A stretch of 64,000 bases of DNA from Epiperipatus broadwayi. Lineage: Eukaryota > Onychophora > Udeonychophora > Euonychophora > Peripatidae. Below the pieces are notes generated by a model that saw only the letters and a program-made list of their open reading frames with translations, did no database searches and had not been told where the DNA came from. The stretch spans positions 124,001 to 188,000 of the forward strand of contig JAQFVV010012423.1 of assembly GCA_028023455.1 (NCBI GenBank). The letters are read 5' to 3'. The translations under genes and the position numbers were made by a program. This document shows positions 34,061 through 45,036 of the stretch, piece after piece. Position 1 is the stretch's first letter. Each line of letters starts with the position of its first letter.

Positions 34061-34945
34061 GTCGAGTTCATTATTTTGCACCACAGCATTTGACAGCAGA
34101 TAATTTGAACAAACATAATATTTGCACAATGTGAATTTATTAATATTATTTTAGAAATAAATACAATACTTTCCTGATTATCATTTATGAGAATTGATTG
34201 ACATTATTACATCATATTACAATGGTCATAGAGTAATTATAATGCATAATATAAGAGTACAATATTATTTATTGCCACAGATTATTAAGTTGTAAGATTT
34301 TGATCTATTCTAAAATTAAGATACTATATGAAAATAAAAGATATACATATGATTATTTATTTATTTAATACTTAATAATATAACAGAAATAGATAAGATT
34401 AAGTTATACCCTAAGATTAGTATTGAGTATTATTATTATTAAAATAAGTTAGGTGTATTTAGGTTTGATATAAAATCCCATATCATACTTATTTACATGA
34501 GTTATCATTACTTTAAGATAATTAGAAGAACCTGAGATTATTTAATTATATTTTAAAAATTAAAAGTTAAGATTTATTTTTATTATTATTAAAGGTAATT
34601 TATTTTATTTTAAAAGTCATAAGAATGCTATAGAGGTAGTAATAAGTTAATAAGGAGGTAATAGTATTCTTATGCCATTGAGACAGTGTCTTGGAAGATA
34701 TTGACTCAATGTAAATCTACTTATTACTTTGTAACTTTACTTCACAGTCTCATGATTTTAATAAATACTTATTTAATTAGTACATAATATAGAAATATAT
34801 TGATTTTGATAATTGATAATAAATTTAATTAGAATATGATATTATAAAAGTAAATTAAAGATAGATATGCAAATTTTAACTGAGCATTATAATTCAATTG
34901 AGCTAGTCGTATTTCAAATTATATTATGCATCGAGAAGTAAGGGT

Positions 34946-34981
<36 letters not shown>

Positions 34982-35400
34982 AGTAGGTTTTCAGACTGAA
35001 GATTTATAAGTGTGCTAAAAGGCAATATAAATTAGCTAAGTGAGAGCATCTAATCAATTCTCCAAAATTATTATTATTATAATCTCTGCTATGAATGATG
35101 GCACAACATAAATCAATGAATTAACAATATATAAAATAGCAAATAGATATGACCCAGATCAGAAAGATAGATAAATAATAATAATAATAACTGATTACAG
35201 TTATTATCTTAAGAAAATTAGGAATTACAAATATTTATTAAGCAGGCAAGATTCTTACAAAGATTATTATTATTAAATTTACATTATAGTTTCATTAAAA
35301 ATTATTTTACTAAGTTTATTTATTATTTATGAACATTCAACATTTATCTAGCTTTAGAGTTATGAATTAATTCAATAGCTTAGTTTAATATTTTTATAGA
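34061..35400. other. AT-rich sequence with microsatellites
   Basis: Contains (AT)n at 34949-34979, the longest pure microsatellite of the window, and an AAT tract at about 35176-35190. No gene or shared repeat recognised. Confidence 0.45.
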
Positions 35401-35660
35401 GCTCTGCAGAAAGAAATTTACTGATCTTTTAGCTGAGGCACTTGGTGTAGCATTCTCCATTACACTGGCTTGTCCAATGTCTTCTTGGAAGATTGTGGGT
35501 CTTGAACTCTGTCCCCATTCTGGACTAATTCTCCAAGAAGGGAGGAGCAGTGGTTGCTCTCTACCCCACGATTTTCATTGTGGAAAAAGTGAATGAGTGA
35601 ACTTTGATGTCTGCATTTTGGGGTTTTTTATTAACTCTTTTTCAACCCCCATCACAAGCC
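35401..35660. other. GC-richer segment of unknown nature
   Basis: This 260-bp stretch stands out from its surroundings in composition (CTGAGGCACTTGGTGTAGC, GGGAGGAGCAGTGGTTGC, CTACCCCACGATTTTC). On the minus strand GAGTTCAAGACCC near 35500 resembles a Pol III B box, but no A box is evident. It may be a SINE remnant or an exon; I see no long open frame and no known family. Confidence 0.35.
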
Positions 35661-37497
35661 ATTAAAAGTTGTTTATGACTTTTAATTTTCAATTTCAAAT
35701 TCTAAAAGCCACCATAAATTTTCACAAGAACAAAAGATCTGGCTTGGCTATTGACAAGTGATGCTGGGTTAATGATTTTGTCTTTGCCCTTTTGAACTTG
35801 ATTTTGAAATCTTTAAAAATCTTCAGCTCTCAGTTTACAATTTAATGGAAGGTATTTCTAAGAAACCGATGATGTTGATTCTTTTTTTTAAAAAAGAGAT
35901 TTAAGCTGTCAACACTCTGCTATATGTATAAGGTAGATACCCCTAAATTTAAGATTTGTATGTGAATACCAACAAATCTGTAAATTAAATAACTTAAAAG
36001 ATAACTTAGAAATAATTTATAACATCTGTAATGTTTACTATATCTATCACATTACAGACCCCCTTGTATATATACATAGGTGTGCTCCCACACATATAAC
36101 GATGTTTACAACTTACTTTAATTTAATAATTTTTAAAATTATAAATGCATATATATTATATGCATACAAATATTAATATTACTATTAGATGTGCACACAT
36201 ATCCACACATACATGTAAATATATGCTATTACATATTAAATTAAATTATTATAAGCATATATACATGGGCTGGGAAGGGTTTGAACTAGGAAAGAAGACT
36301 ACTATGGCACATAGTAGGTGAAACAGGATGATAGACCAATAATACTGTTTCAATATAAAATGAATGAATAAGATGCAAATTTGGAATGAAATGGGTAAAA
36401 GAAAATATAGTTAAAAACATTGGAATAAAATCTAAAACAAATTCATTTTGAAATGGATTAACAGTTAAAATTTAATTTTTAAATTAAAATATTTTTATTA
36501 AATTTTATAAAATTTAATAAATCGTGATAATACTATAAAATTTTATTGCTTATTGTTTTTCTATGCATCTGATGAATGGTCAGAAAAGAGGTTTTGCTAA
36601 ATTCATTTAGATTTTATTTTGTCTCAAGCTTGATTTCTTTTAATTTTTAAAGAAAAAAAAATAAAAGATATGAATTATTATTTCTGGACTTTATTGTTAT
36701 TTATTAACATGTAGATTTTTTTAAAATAGGTTTATTAAGTCCTTCAATTTTTTTCACTGTATACCAAAAGGTCATAGTAGACCACAATTACATCAACAAG
36801 AGACTGATAAGTTTCATGTCTGTAGTATATAAGTGTAACTAATTTAAATGTTCCAAAATCTTTGATGAGACTCCACAATTTCTAAGAAGATGAAATCAAA
36901 TTGATTTTATTCTTGAATCTAGAAAAAGAAGTTTATATGAAGTCACTCAAGAAGTGTATTTTTTACATCTTAGATTTTGGTTGTTAAAAAGTTTTTTGGT
37001 TAAGTATCTAGAAAGGAGATTTTGATTTGAAACATGTCATAGATGATTAAATTATATCTTGAATTAATGATAAGTCTGATCTTTTTAATAGTTTCTTATT
37101 CACTTTTTATGAGATAAATTGTCTTCTGATATCTGGTAGAGGAATATGTGAAAGAACGGGAAACTAATACAAGGGAATATGTTTGCATATAAGCAGATTT
37201 TATAAATAAGATCTCTTGTGATACAAAAGTATTCTTTGTTTCATTCTTCTTTATAAATATCCGAATTATATATTAATTCTGAAATAAGCTAAACATATTT
37301 GAAAATGTGTAAAACTTGGCATTACTGACTCAATAATAAGCTGCTTTCTAATGAATAAAATCTTTGTTTCGATTGCTGATAAAATTATAATATTATTTAT
37401 GACTACATTAGATAAAACTTCTATAGTACTATGACAAATCAACTATTATACTGTTATAATAATTATATTTATAAAGTGCATACTTGTTACTTAATGT
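35661..37497. other. AT-rich sequence, nothing recognised
   Basis: No coding motif or shared repeat. Short CA/TA-rich stretches occur at 36060-36260. Confidence 0.45.
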
Positions 37498-37686
37498 AAT
37501 ATTTATTAAGGCTATAACCTTAAGACTATGCACCTGAAAAAATGACAGTAGGGACCTCTGCAAATCTTTAGAAGACAAGAGCGACCACTCTTGTCTTTTA
37601 AATAATTCTTGTGTTAAAGATTTGCAGAGGTCCTACTGTCATTTTTTCAGGAACATAGTCTTAAGGTTATAGCTTTAATAAATATT
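37498..37686. mobile_element. Hairpin MITE, family D, compact copy
   Basis: A 189-bp near-perfect palindrome. The left arm 37498-37569 (TAATATTTATTAAGGCTATA...CTCTGCAAATCTT) and right arm 37617-37686 differ at only a few positions. The loop holds a second small hairpin (AGACAAGA, 8-base loop, TCTTGTCT). Outer terminal sequence AAGGCTATAACC matches the long family D copy at 10069-10582. A MITE derived from a DNA transposon is the natural reading, but target duplication cannot be separated from the AT-rich palindromic ends. Confidence 0.82.
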
Positions 37687-39396
37687 ATTTATTATACTGT
37701 TATGTGAAGTAGATTCATTTTAGAATTAATTAAATATTGATCAATTGAGATTTATTATTGAAAATCATAAATAAAATATTAACTTAAGTATATATATGTA
37801 GCTAAACAAATGTAAAAAAGAGTAAAAATATAAATCAAATAAAATAAGACAAAGAAACTAAATTAGAGGAGAATCATTGAAGATAACTATAATATTCTCA
37901 TGGAAATTATATTTAAAGTTTATTAACAATATTTAAATAAGAATTCATTTCATATGTAATAATCATTAATAACATTAATGTAATATAAAACAGATTTATC
38001 TAACTATCAATTAAACAAATATCTACATATTTGATATGCTTAAATACATTTACCTTTAGATATAAGTTTAGTATAATATTTTGTGCACATATTTAGATAA
38101 AAAGTTTTTAAATCTTTAATAAATGGAATCTATAATCTATAATACTGATGCCTACAAATTAAAAATTAAAAAGCATTTTATAAAATTTTGAAATATAATA
38201 CTTAATGGGTCTGAAAATATTTTAATCAGAAAAACAAAATTTATAAAAGATTTGTATTGTAATTCTTTTGTTAAAAAGTTTATTTTATTAGTTAAATAGG
38301 AAGCTCCAATTGCATGATATAGCTTAGAATATCTTATACTAGGTAAAAGAATGAAACTAAAAGTATATAAAAGAGAATGTTAGGTTATGTTCAAATAGTC
38401 AAATTCAGTCAGAATCACTCAGGAAATCAGAGTTTTAAGTAAAGTAACATCTGAAAAAACACATTCAATTCTAATTCCATATCAAACAAAGTATTTATGT
38501 CAATGAAACTAAAATGATTGAGTAAGCAATTCATAATATTTTTCCGAATAGTTGTCAAAAGTATTTTGAAAAATAAACCAAATCCTGTTTTTATCTTCAA
38601 AATAATTCCATCCAACATGAAATAAATTATTTACATCTATAAATATTTAAATTTATATCATTTATTTGTTATGCTGTTTACAACACTCCTAAACATTTTT
38701 ATATGAAAATATGCCTAAATTAATCTGCAAAATTAGAATCTACTAAGAGGGTAATGTTACATTGTCATGAATTCTTCATTAGTAACTATTCATATCAAAC
38801 CATCAAGATATTTTCCAATAAGAAAAGTTGTTTTGCTAGGATGTTCATATAGTAATTTATAAAATTACAGGACTGTGGATCAGTGAATTTAAGGGGAAAT
38901 CCTTAAAATGTGCATAATTTGCCCATCATTTTACAATCTTCCCATAAGGAATTGGGAAATTAAATTTTAAATTTAAAGATGTTAACAAAATTAATTTTAT
39001 TTTGAAATATTATTTAAATTTAATTTATTTAGTTTTATGTAACATGTTTATATATTTTAATTAAAAATTTTTATTGCATTTTATTGTATATTATTATAGT
39101 TTATTTTATAAAAAAGGATTAGCATAAATATATTTGAAACTCCAATCATTATTTTTTTAAAATATCTTAACTATTTAATAATCTATTTTACAAGATTTTC
39201 TCCATCAATCTTTAGGCATATATTCTGAAATATCAACTTTAAAGCATGTACTCTGAAATAAATATAAAAGTTTTTAAAACCAAAAAAATATATAAAATAG
39301 TATGGGTTGGCTTTAATAAGTTGCACAATATAATCATGAAGATAACTTGAAGTGGAAAAACATTTTTGTATTGTGTGTTAAGACATTATTTAGTGA
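37687..39396. other. AT-rich sequence, nothing recognised
   Basis: No repeat family, tRNA-like sequence or convincing exon. The minus-strand open frame 38427-38618 has no known domain. Confidence 0.45.
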
Positions 39397-39511
39397 ATAA
39401 AAAAAATTGTCAAGCGTTGGTGGTCGAGTGGTCAGCACAGCTGCCTTACAAGCAGTTGTCCCGGGTTAGCGGGTTCGCTTCCCGTCTGATGCTATGACAC
39501 ATAAAAAAAAT
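39397..39511 (+). mobile_element. Small tRNA-derived SINE, copy 1
   Basis: The 79-base core 39414-39492 folds as a tRNA: acceptor arms GCGTTGG/CTGATGC pair over 7 bp, anticodon arm GCTGC-CTTACAA-GCAGT has a 7-base loop, and T arm GCGGG-TTCGCTT-CCCGT has a 7-base loop. TGGTCGAGTGG is the A box and GGTTCGCTTCC the B box. A 12-base region separates the anticodon and T arms, long for a standard tRNA and more like the Leu/Ser class. It is preceded by GTCAA and followed by TATGACACAT and an A run, and a second copy exists at 51324-51426. It is therefore a SINE and not a functional tRNA gene. ATAAAAAAAAT at 39397-39407 and 39501-39511 may be a target-site duplication, although it overlaps the A tail. 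Confidence 0.8.
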
Positions 39512-39667
39512 ATATTGTAAGGACTGAAATATAGATGGTAACTAATTTAACTACTGAAACATTTTTTCCCCCCATTAATATTAAATAATTAAATTTATTA
39601 AAGCTGAATAAAGAACGTTGATATTTGTAAGGTACAACAATTAAAAATACTGGTAAAGGGAGCTCCT
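39512..39667. other. Spacer, nothing recognised
   Basis: Short AT-rich interval between two repeats. Confidence 0.4.
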
Positions 39668-39790
39668 ACTATATATGTATTGGAGATCATTTATCTTTTT
39701 CACATGTATGGTTATGTGTGGTGAATATATAAGATGGAGTGGATAGCTGAAGAAGTTGAAGGTCTGTGTTCAATTCCGGTCTGATCATAT
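39668..39790 (+). repeat. Family A repeat, diverged terminal fragment
   Basis: Matches the end of family A: TATTGGAGATCATTTATCTT, CACATGTATGGTTATGTGTG, GATGGAGTGGATAGCTGAAG and the B-box-like GTGTTCAATTCC. It is more diverged than the other copies and lacks the CCAACTGATGAGTG block. Confidence 0.6.
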
Positions 39791-40835
39791 TTAGATAAAC
39801 TTTATCAGTCTTTAAAATGTATGTTTTTTATGCTTAAATAAAGTTATTTTTTATTTAATAATAGGAAAAAATAATTAGCCAGATATAGAAAATCAAATGA
39901 CAAATTAAAATAATATTAAAAGTTCTTCAATTGATTTGAATGATTCGCGATTTAATATATTATAAAAGAAATCTAATAATAATAAATCAATTAATCCATG
40001 AAAACTTTGATAGAATTAATATATCATTTTCCAAGAATGTATGACAAAACCAGGAAATTAATATACATATGGATTAATCATTTGGAGTATTTTATTATTA
40101 CTATCTACATTTATCAATAAGGAATAAAAATGTGAATTAGCATATTATAATAAAATTTTGAAATAAAACCACGGCTGTGTAAATTAAGTCTTCCAACGAA
40201 GAAAATGTTTAAAAATTTATTTTTGAAAGATCCAATTAAAATATCCCAGAGAAAGTTAAAGATATTTTGTTTTTAAAAATCAATTATTCATCTTGCTAAA
40301 ATGATATTAAAAGAAAGTTTTCAGTAGGCTTTGACCTTTAGTTATAGCCTAATTATATTTTACTAAGTTTAATATATTAAACAATTGTATAAAAATATTG
40401 CTGTACACCATTTTGTTTATTGGATTATTTATTTGATTGTTTGACTAAATCTAAAAAAATATGAACCTTCTATGATAATAAAATGGAATTTTTTTTTCTG
40501 TTTAATTTTCCATTGGTTGAACTAGATTCAGAAGTAATATATAAAGAATATTATGACTCTGTAGAATGACCAGAAATCAAGTCATTGATGAATCAGAAAA
40601 CTTTCATATAAATAAGATTATTTTAGTTGGTAAAGAAGATAGTATATATGCAAGTTTATATTGGTAACAATTATAAAAATAACGTTGAGTTCTAAATATA
40701 AATCACCATGATCATTATGATAAAGATTGAAGTAGAATAAATTTACACAGCGAGCTGCAAATAGTGTTGCCTTACATACAAATGTATTTCAGTATTAAAA
40801 GATATAATTATGGATGTTTAAAAATACATAAAGCT
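39791..40835. other. AT-rich sequence, nothing recognised
   Basis: No gene or shared repeat was identified. Confidence 0.45.
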
Positions 40836-40942
40836 TCAGGGATAGGAGCATTCCGGATAGAGATTTTAAATACTTTCTATTACAGCACTTATGAATTAAG
40901 AGCTTGTTTGAGCTATTGGTACACTTTCTATATTACACATTT
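40836..40942 (+). repeat. Family B repeat, left part, interrupted
   Basis: Diverged family B sequence (GGGATAGGAGCATTCCGGAT, TTAAGAGCTTGTTTGAGCTA) nearly identical to 41704-41810. It stops at TATTACACATTT (40931-40942), where a family A element is inserted, and resumes at 41386. The open frames at 40764-40949 and 41692-41889 translate these two repeat copies and are not genes. Confidence 0.8.
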
Positions 40943-40973
40943 AAATTAATACAATATACAGGCTTAAACTTGC

Positions 40974-41004
<31 letters not shown>

Positions 41005-41385
41005 CATGATTCTCCTGTACATGAGGGATCAGAATGACTTAATGTCAACATGGGTAGGATGACAACCTTGGCACTTATGTGGGCTTTGAATGTTCCATTA
41101 TTAAATTTTCAATGAAATGGAAGGCTGAAGAGTTGTAGATTGGAGTAATTTGAAGCCTATCCATTAAAGTATGAAGATTGACTATCTTAATATAAAGCTG
41201 AACACTGATTGTATATATGTGTGGAGATGGTAATCTGGACCAACTGAAGAGTGTTGGTTTAGCACAAAATAGCTATATTGGTGATTATTTATCTTTTCAG
41301 CATGTGTGTGATCAGGTGGGTCAGCAATATGAAATGGCATGGAGAGTTGAGGGTCGTGTGAAGGTCTGAATTCAAATCCTGCATA
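40943..41385 (+). mobile_element. Family A element inserted into family B, with 12-bp flanking duplication
   Basis: A 443-bp insertion bounded by TATTACACATTT at 40931-40942 and 41386-41397. Its left part holds a (TA)n tract (40974-40999). It then runs through family A blocks ATGAGGGATCAGAATGACTT, TTGAAGCCTATCCATTAAAG, GGACCAACTGAAGAGTGTTG, TATTGGTGATTATTTATCTT and ends at the B-box-like GAATTCAAATCC. Removing it and one copy of the 12-mer joins the flanks into a sequence that matches the uninterrupted paralogue at 41785-41850 across the junction. This defines the element's two ends better than any other copy here. Confidence 0.82.
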
Positions 41386-41890
41386 TATTACACATTTGTA
41401 AATACAAGCTTATAAAGCAATGTCACACTATGTATGATTTGCTTTGTTGATTACTATAATTTTACCTTTAATGCCTTGACCATGATAAGGCTTTTAATAT
41501 ATGATAGATCTGAATTTAGTTCAGTCCCATATAGCTATTTAAGTTAGATAGTTGGAGTTAAAGTTATTTTCCTGTCCGAAAATTTCAGTTTCTACTTAAA
41601 TATTATGTGTTAAATAAGTGCTGATTTTTGAGTTGATATTTTAGATCTAGTGTCTGGATGTTCTAGCTCTTCACTGAGGTGAGCCATAAGCTTGAAACCA
41701 ATTGGTCTGGGGATAGGAATGTTCTGGATAGAGATTTTAAATATTTTCTGTTACCGCACTTATGAATTAAGAGCTTGTTTGAGCTATTGGTATGCTTTCT
41801 ATATTATATATTTGTATATACAAGTTTATAAAAGCAATGTCACACTATATATGACTTGCTTTACTGATTACTATAATGCTTTAGGATAAA
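41386..41890 (+). repeat. Family B repeat, remainder
   Basis: Continues family B after the insertion: AAAGCAATGTCACACTATGT (repeated at 41834), GATCTGAATTTAGTTCAGTC (compare AACTGAGTTCAGAC in the 27-kb copy), TCTTCACTGAGGTGAGCCAT, GGTCTGGGGATAGGAATG. The repeat of the first 70 bp at the right end shows a head-to-tail arrangement with a period near 430 bp. It is more diverged than the copies at 19-20 kb and 27 kb, so it is probably older. Confidence 0.75.
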
Positions 41891-42363
41891 ATCTCTAGGA
41901 AGAAAGTTCATTGTTAAGTTGTTATTGTTTTTTTTTGAGTCAAAGTTTCCAATCAATATACATGCATTTGTAACAAAAGAAATATTCCAAGGTTTTAAGT
42001 TATGATGTACTTCCTTGTTCTATTTGATATCAAATTGAAGATTATGAAATACAAAATATATATGTGAGGCTTATTAATGTGTATTAGAATAATTGTAATC
42101 CTATTTTATTATTTTATTTAAGAAAGCCTGAGTTAGAAGTAAGTAATCTTTTGTTTCTGAGGTATTCTGATTTTCCTGAATGCTTATTCATTTTATGAAT
42201 TGTAATATGGATAAAGATGAATTATGCCTATAATAAAAATAAAATATCTTTGTTTACATCATAATTTATTTCATCATATGCTGTTTCATAAGAAAAAATA
42301 CATCATCTATTGTGTGTAACTACATTCATATTACAATAGAAGTACGGTAAAAATCAAGATGTC
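41891..42363. other. AT-rich spacer, nothing recognised
   Basis: No repeat or coding motif identified. Confidence 0.4.
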
Positions 42364-43100
42364 TTGGGTAACATTATCTTTAGTGGGTCAAAACAAATAT
42401 GCCCTGGTGGAATAATTTCAAACTGCAATACATAATTTTCAGCAATACATATAATAAATTCTACAAAAATGGTGTCACTGTTGTAAAGAGTCCTGAATTA
42501 AAATTCCTGCAGACAGGACAAAAAAAAGGCATTGCTGGTACCAAATTGCCATTTTAACTTATGTTTCCCACACATTGACATAATATACATTGCCATCTAA
42601 TACTATCTGTACCCTCAGAATATCTCATCAGTGAACATCATCACAATTCTACCATAGGATATTGTTCTTTAGCAACCATCTCCTCATTAACCATCTTATT
42701 GCCAATTCCAGAGTTCAAAGTTGCACCATCAACTGCCATGAATATTAAGGTTCTGCATGAATAGCCAGAAGATCTAACATTTTATTTACTGGCACAATAA
42801 GTGTTACATAATTTATGCATGTCATAATCTTATTGTAGTTAGTCATGAAGTGATGTGATTCTCACATGAGTTCTCTGAAGGGATTTCAAACATCAGATAG
42901 CATACATACAATTACTTTGTCAAAGTACTAACTTTATAACTACAGATATTTTCAAAGAACCAAGTTTACAAATACAGGTATTGTCAAAGTACCAATTTTA
43001 TAACTACAGGGAAAAAAAAGTAATAAAAATTAAAAAAAAAAGTTTGAAATTATTCCACCAGGGTGTTATGTTTCAGTCTGCTAAATGTAATGTTTACCAA
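42364..43100. mobile_element. TIR element, family H, about 735 bp
   Basis: Terminal inverted repeats of roughly 60 bp. The inner 23 bp, 42402-42424 (CCCTGGTGGAATAATTTCAA...) and 43041-43063, are exact inverted copies; the outer parts (TTGGGTAACATTAT... / ...ATGTAATGTTTACCAA) match with several differences. The interior is non-coding and contains three 32-bp tandem units at 42918-43010 (TCAAAGTAC(C/T)AA core, starts 42920, 42952, 42984). A non-autonomous DNA transposon is likely; the superfamily is not identifiable without clear target duplications. Confidence 0.75.
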
Positions 43101-43960
43101 ATATTCAAGATAAATTATGCATTTGTATTAGATTTAATAATTAATGTGTAATTTAAAATAGTGAAGTGAAACATTAGATATAGGTAAAGAGATCATTTAA
43201 AATAAAAATTCTGAGAAAGAACTTTTTGTAGTGATTTTACTTAAGAGAAATGAATTTCATTTGCAACTATTATAAAATGTATTTAATCAATAAGTAATTT
43301 AAGTGGAGGGAATTCAAACTAATCCTAAAAACATGTAAAACTTATATTTATCAAACTAATAAAAGTATTGTATACATTATTAATCATACCTCTGTGTCCT
43401 TTGATTTCTTATGAGTCTATGGAAATCTCATACTTAGAATCATTTGAAAGTAGAAAAGTTTTGTGATCTCTTAATTTAGCTTAGAATAATAAAATTAATG
43501 GATTGATAATTATTTATGTAAATGAAAAAAGAAATATGGGAGAGATCAAGAAGCTTCTCACAGGAAGAGAAAACTGGCTAAAATTAAGTAAATAGTATAT
43601 TAACTATAATTTAGTCATGCAATTAACTATAAATACATTATAAACATACTAATAGAAAGATTAATAAGTAAAATGAAATTGAATTCTATTCCACAAGTTC
43701 CAGATTACTCTGAAATGGACATCATCCAATTGAAATGATGGATTAGTATGGTGATAATAAAGTTCATCATTCAGATCTAAACAATAGTAGAGAAATAGGT
43801 ATTCAAAACAATCCCTTTTTATAAATATTAGATGATTTTTTTTTAATATATTTTTTTATTTTTTTCCTCCAAAAATTCCTGTGAAGACACATTAGATAAT
43901 TTCTTAATTTTTTTTTCCTGCTGAAAAATAGTTCATAAATCACTACAAATAAAAAAAAAA
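43101..43960. other. AT-rich sequence, nothing recognised
   Basis: The minus-strand Lys/Phe-rich open frame at 43803-43985 is low-complexity. No other feature seen. Confidence 0.45.
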
Positions 43961-44215
43961 GTACCCATGATGTAATGGTTAGCACAATTACATGCCATCT
44001 CTATGACCTGAATTTAAAGTTTGCATCAGACAAAACTTGTAACTGTTTTTAGGTCAGCAATTTTATTTTTAGATAATTATTTTATAGAACCCAAATAGAA
44101 ACTAAATATTGGTCAGTAAAATGAGTATCTTATTATTATTAGATAGAAAGTAGAATGCAATAGTTAATATGGAAAAGTCAGATGAGTAGTTGTGGTATCA
44201 AAAATTTACTAAGGT
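43961..44215 (+). mobile_element. tRNA-derived SINE-like element, family I, copy 2
   Basis: The best preserved head of the family: GTACCCATGATGTAATGGTTAGCAC carries a good A box (TGATGTAATGG), followed by a decayed anticodon region (ATTACATGCCATCTCTATGACC) and a weak B box (GAATTTAAAGTTTGC). The body shares TTGGTCAGTAAAATGAGTATC, an AGATAGAAAG block and GTCAGATGAGTAG with the other copies. Likely transcribed by Pol III when young. Confidence 0.68.
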
Positions 44216-44380
44216 GCAGTTTTTATCACTGGTGGGAAGACAACATACTCACATTGTCACAGCATAAAAAAAAACATTTTAAATGGCACAAAAATTATGT
44301 CGTCAAATAGCTTTTTTGATAAACATCATATAATCTTGTAATAATTTATAAATTTTACTAATGTAGTGTTTAGAATATAA

Positions 44381-44592
44381 TTATATAAAAGGTAATCGCC
44401 CCTTCTCACTAGCATCATTAAACTGATGTTAAAACTGCAATAATTGGCTCATACATGTGCATGAATTCAAAATTAAGATGATCTTTTCTATTTTCTCAGT
44501 CTCTATCTTTTGAGTGGGGAGAGAGTATCCTGGAAGTTTTAACATTATCATTTAATGGGCTAGTGAGAAGAGACAAATACCTTCTATATAAT
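44381..44592. repeat. Foldback repeat, family E, copy 2
   Basis: The left arm 44381-44437 (TATATAAAAGGTAATCGCCC, TTCTCACTAGC, GATGTTAAAACTG) is the inverse of the right arm at about 44523-44592 (GAGAGTATCCTGGAAGTTTT, CATTTAATGGGCTAGTGAGA, ACCTTCTATATA). The right arm read in reverse matches family E copy 1 at 4684-4761 closely. Confidence 0.75.
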
Positions 44593-44720
44593 AATAATTA
44601 GTATAATCTTGAAAATATTTATGTTTAGAATGCTTATATTTTACTTTGTCCTTTGCATTCTAAACACATTTTTCAATATTAGAAATAACTGAAATACTGG
44701 CTTATTATATACCTGTATCA

Positions 44721-45036
44721 ATATATGTAATGTATAGGGTATATGAGCACAGACTTTCACACGACCCACCACTCTCCACTCTATCTCATAACACTGATAC
44801 ACTTGAACACACATATGTCGAAAAGATAAATAATCACCAATATATCTATTTCATGCTAAACCAGTAGTGTGGAGATGATAATCTGGACCAACTGATGATT
44901 GTTGGTTTAGCATGAAATACGTATATTGGTGATTATTTATCTTTTCGATATATATGTATTCAAGTGTATCAGTAGATAGAGTGGAGAGTGGTGGGTCATG
45001 TGAAAGTCTGTGCTCATATACCCTATATATTACAAT
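44721..45036. repeat. Family A foldback, near-perfect palindrome
   Basis: The left arm 44721-44866 and right arm 44902-45036 are inverted copies of the terminal part of family A with few differences (ATAGGGTATATGAGCACAGA / TCTGTGCTCATATACCCTAT at the outer ends; CCAATATATCTATTTCATGC / GCATGAAATACGTATATTGG inside). The 35-bp loop carries GATGATAATCTGGACCAACT. The high arm similarity implies a recent origin of the palindrome or gene conversion between arms. Confidence 0.85.

Noticed and set aside
34949-34979. (AT)n tract as a functional element
   Set aside because: Ordinary microsatellite in AT-rich DNA; similar tracts at 30662 and 40974.
39414-39492. Functional tRNA gene
   Set aside because: A diverged second copy with a 17-bp target duplication and A tail, a long variable region and a shared non-tRNA leader and tail show a SINE.
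40764-41889. Pair of related small proteins (61 and 65 codons)
   Set aside because: They resemble each other only because both translate copies of the family B repeat.
42918-43010. CRISPR-like array
   Set aside because: The three 32-bp units are contiguous tandem repeats without unique spacers, in eukaryotic DNA and inside a TIR element.
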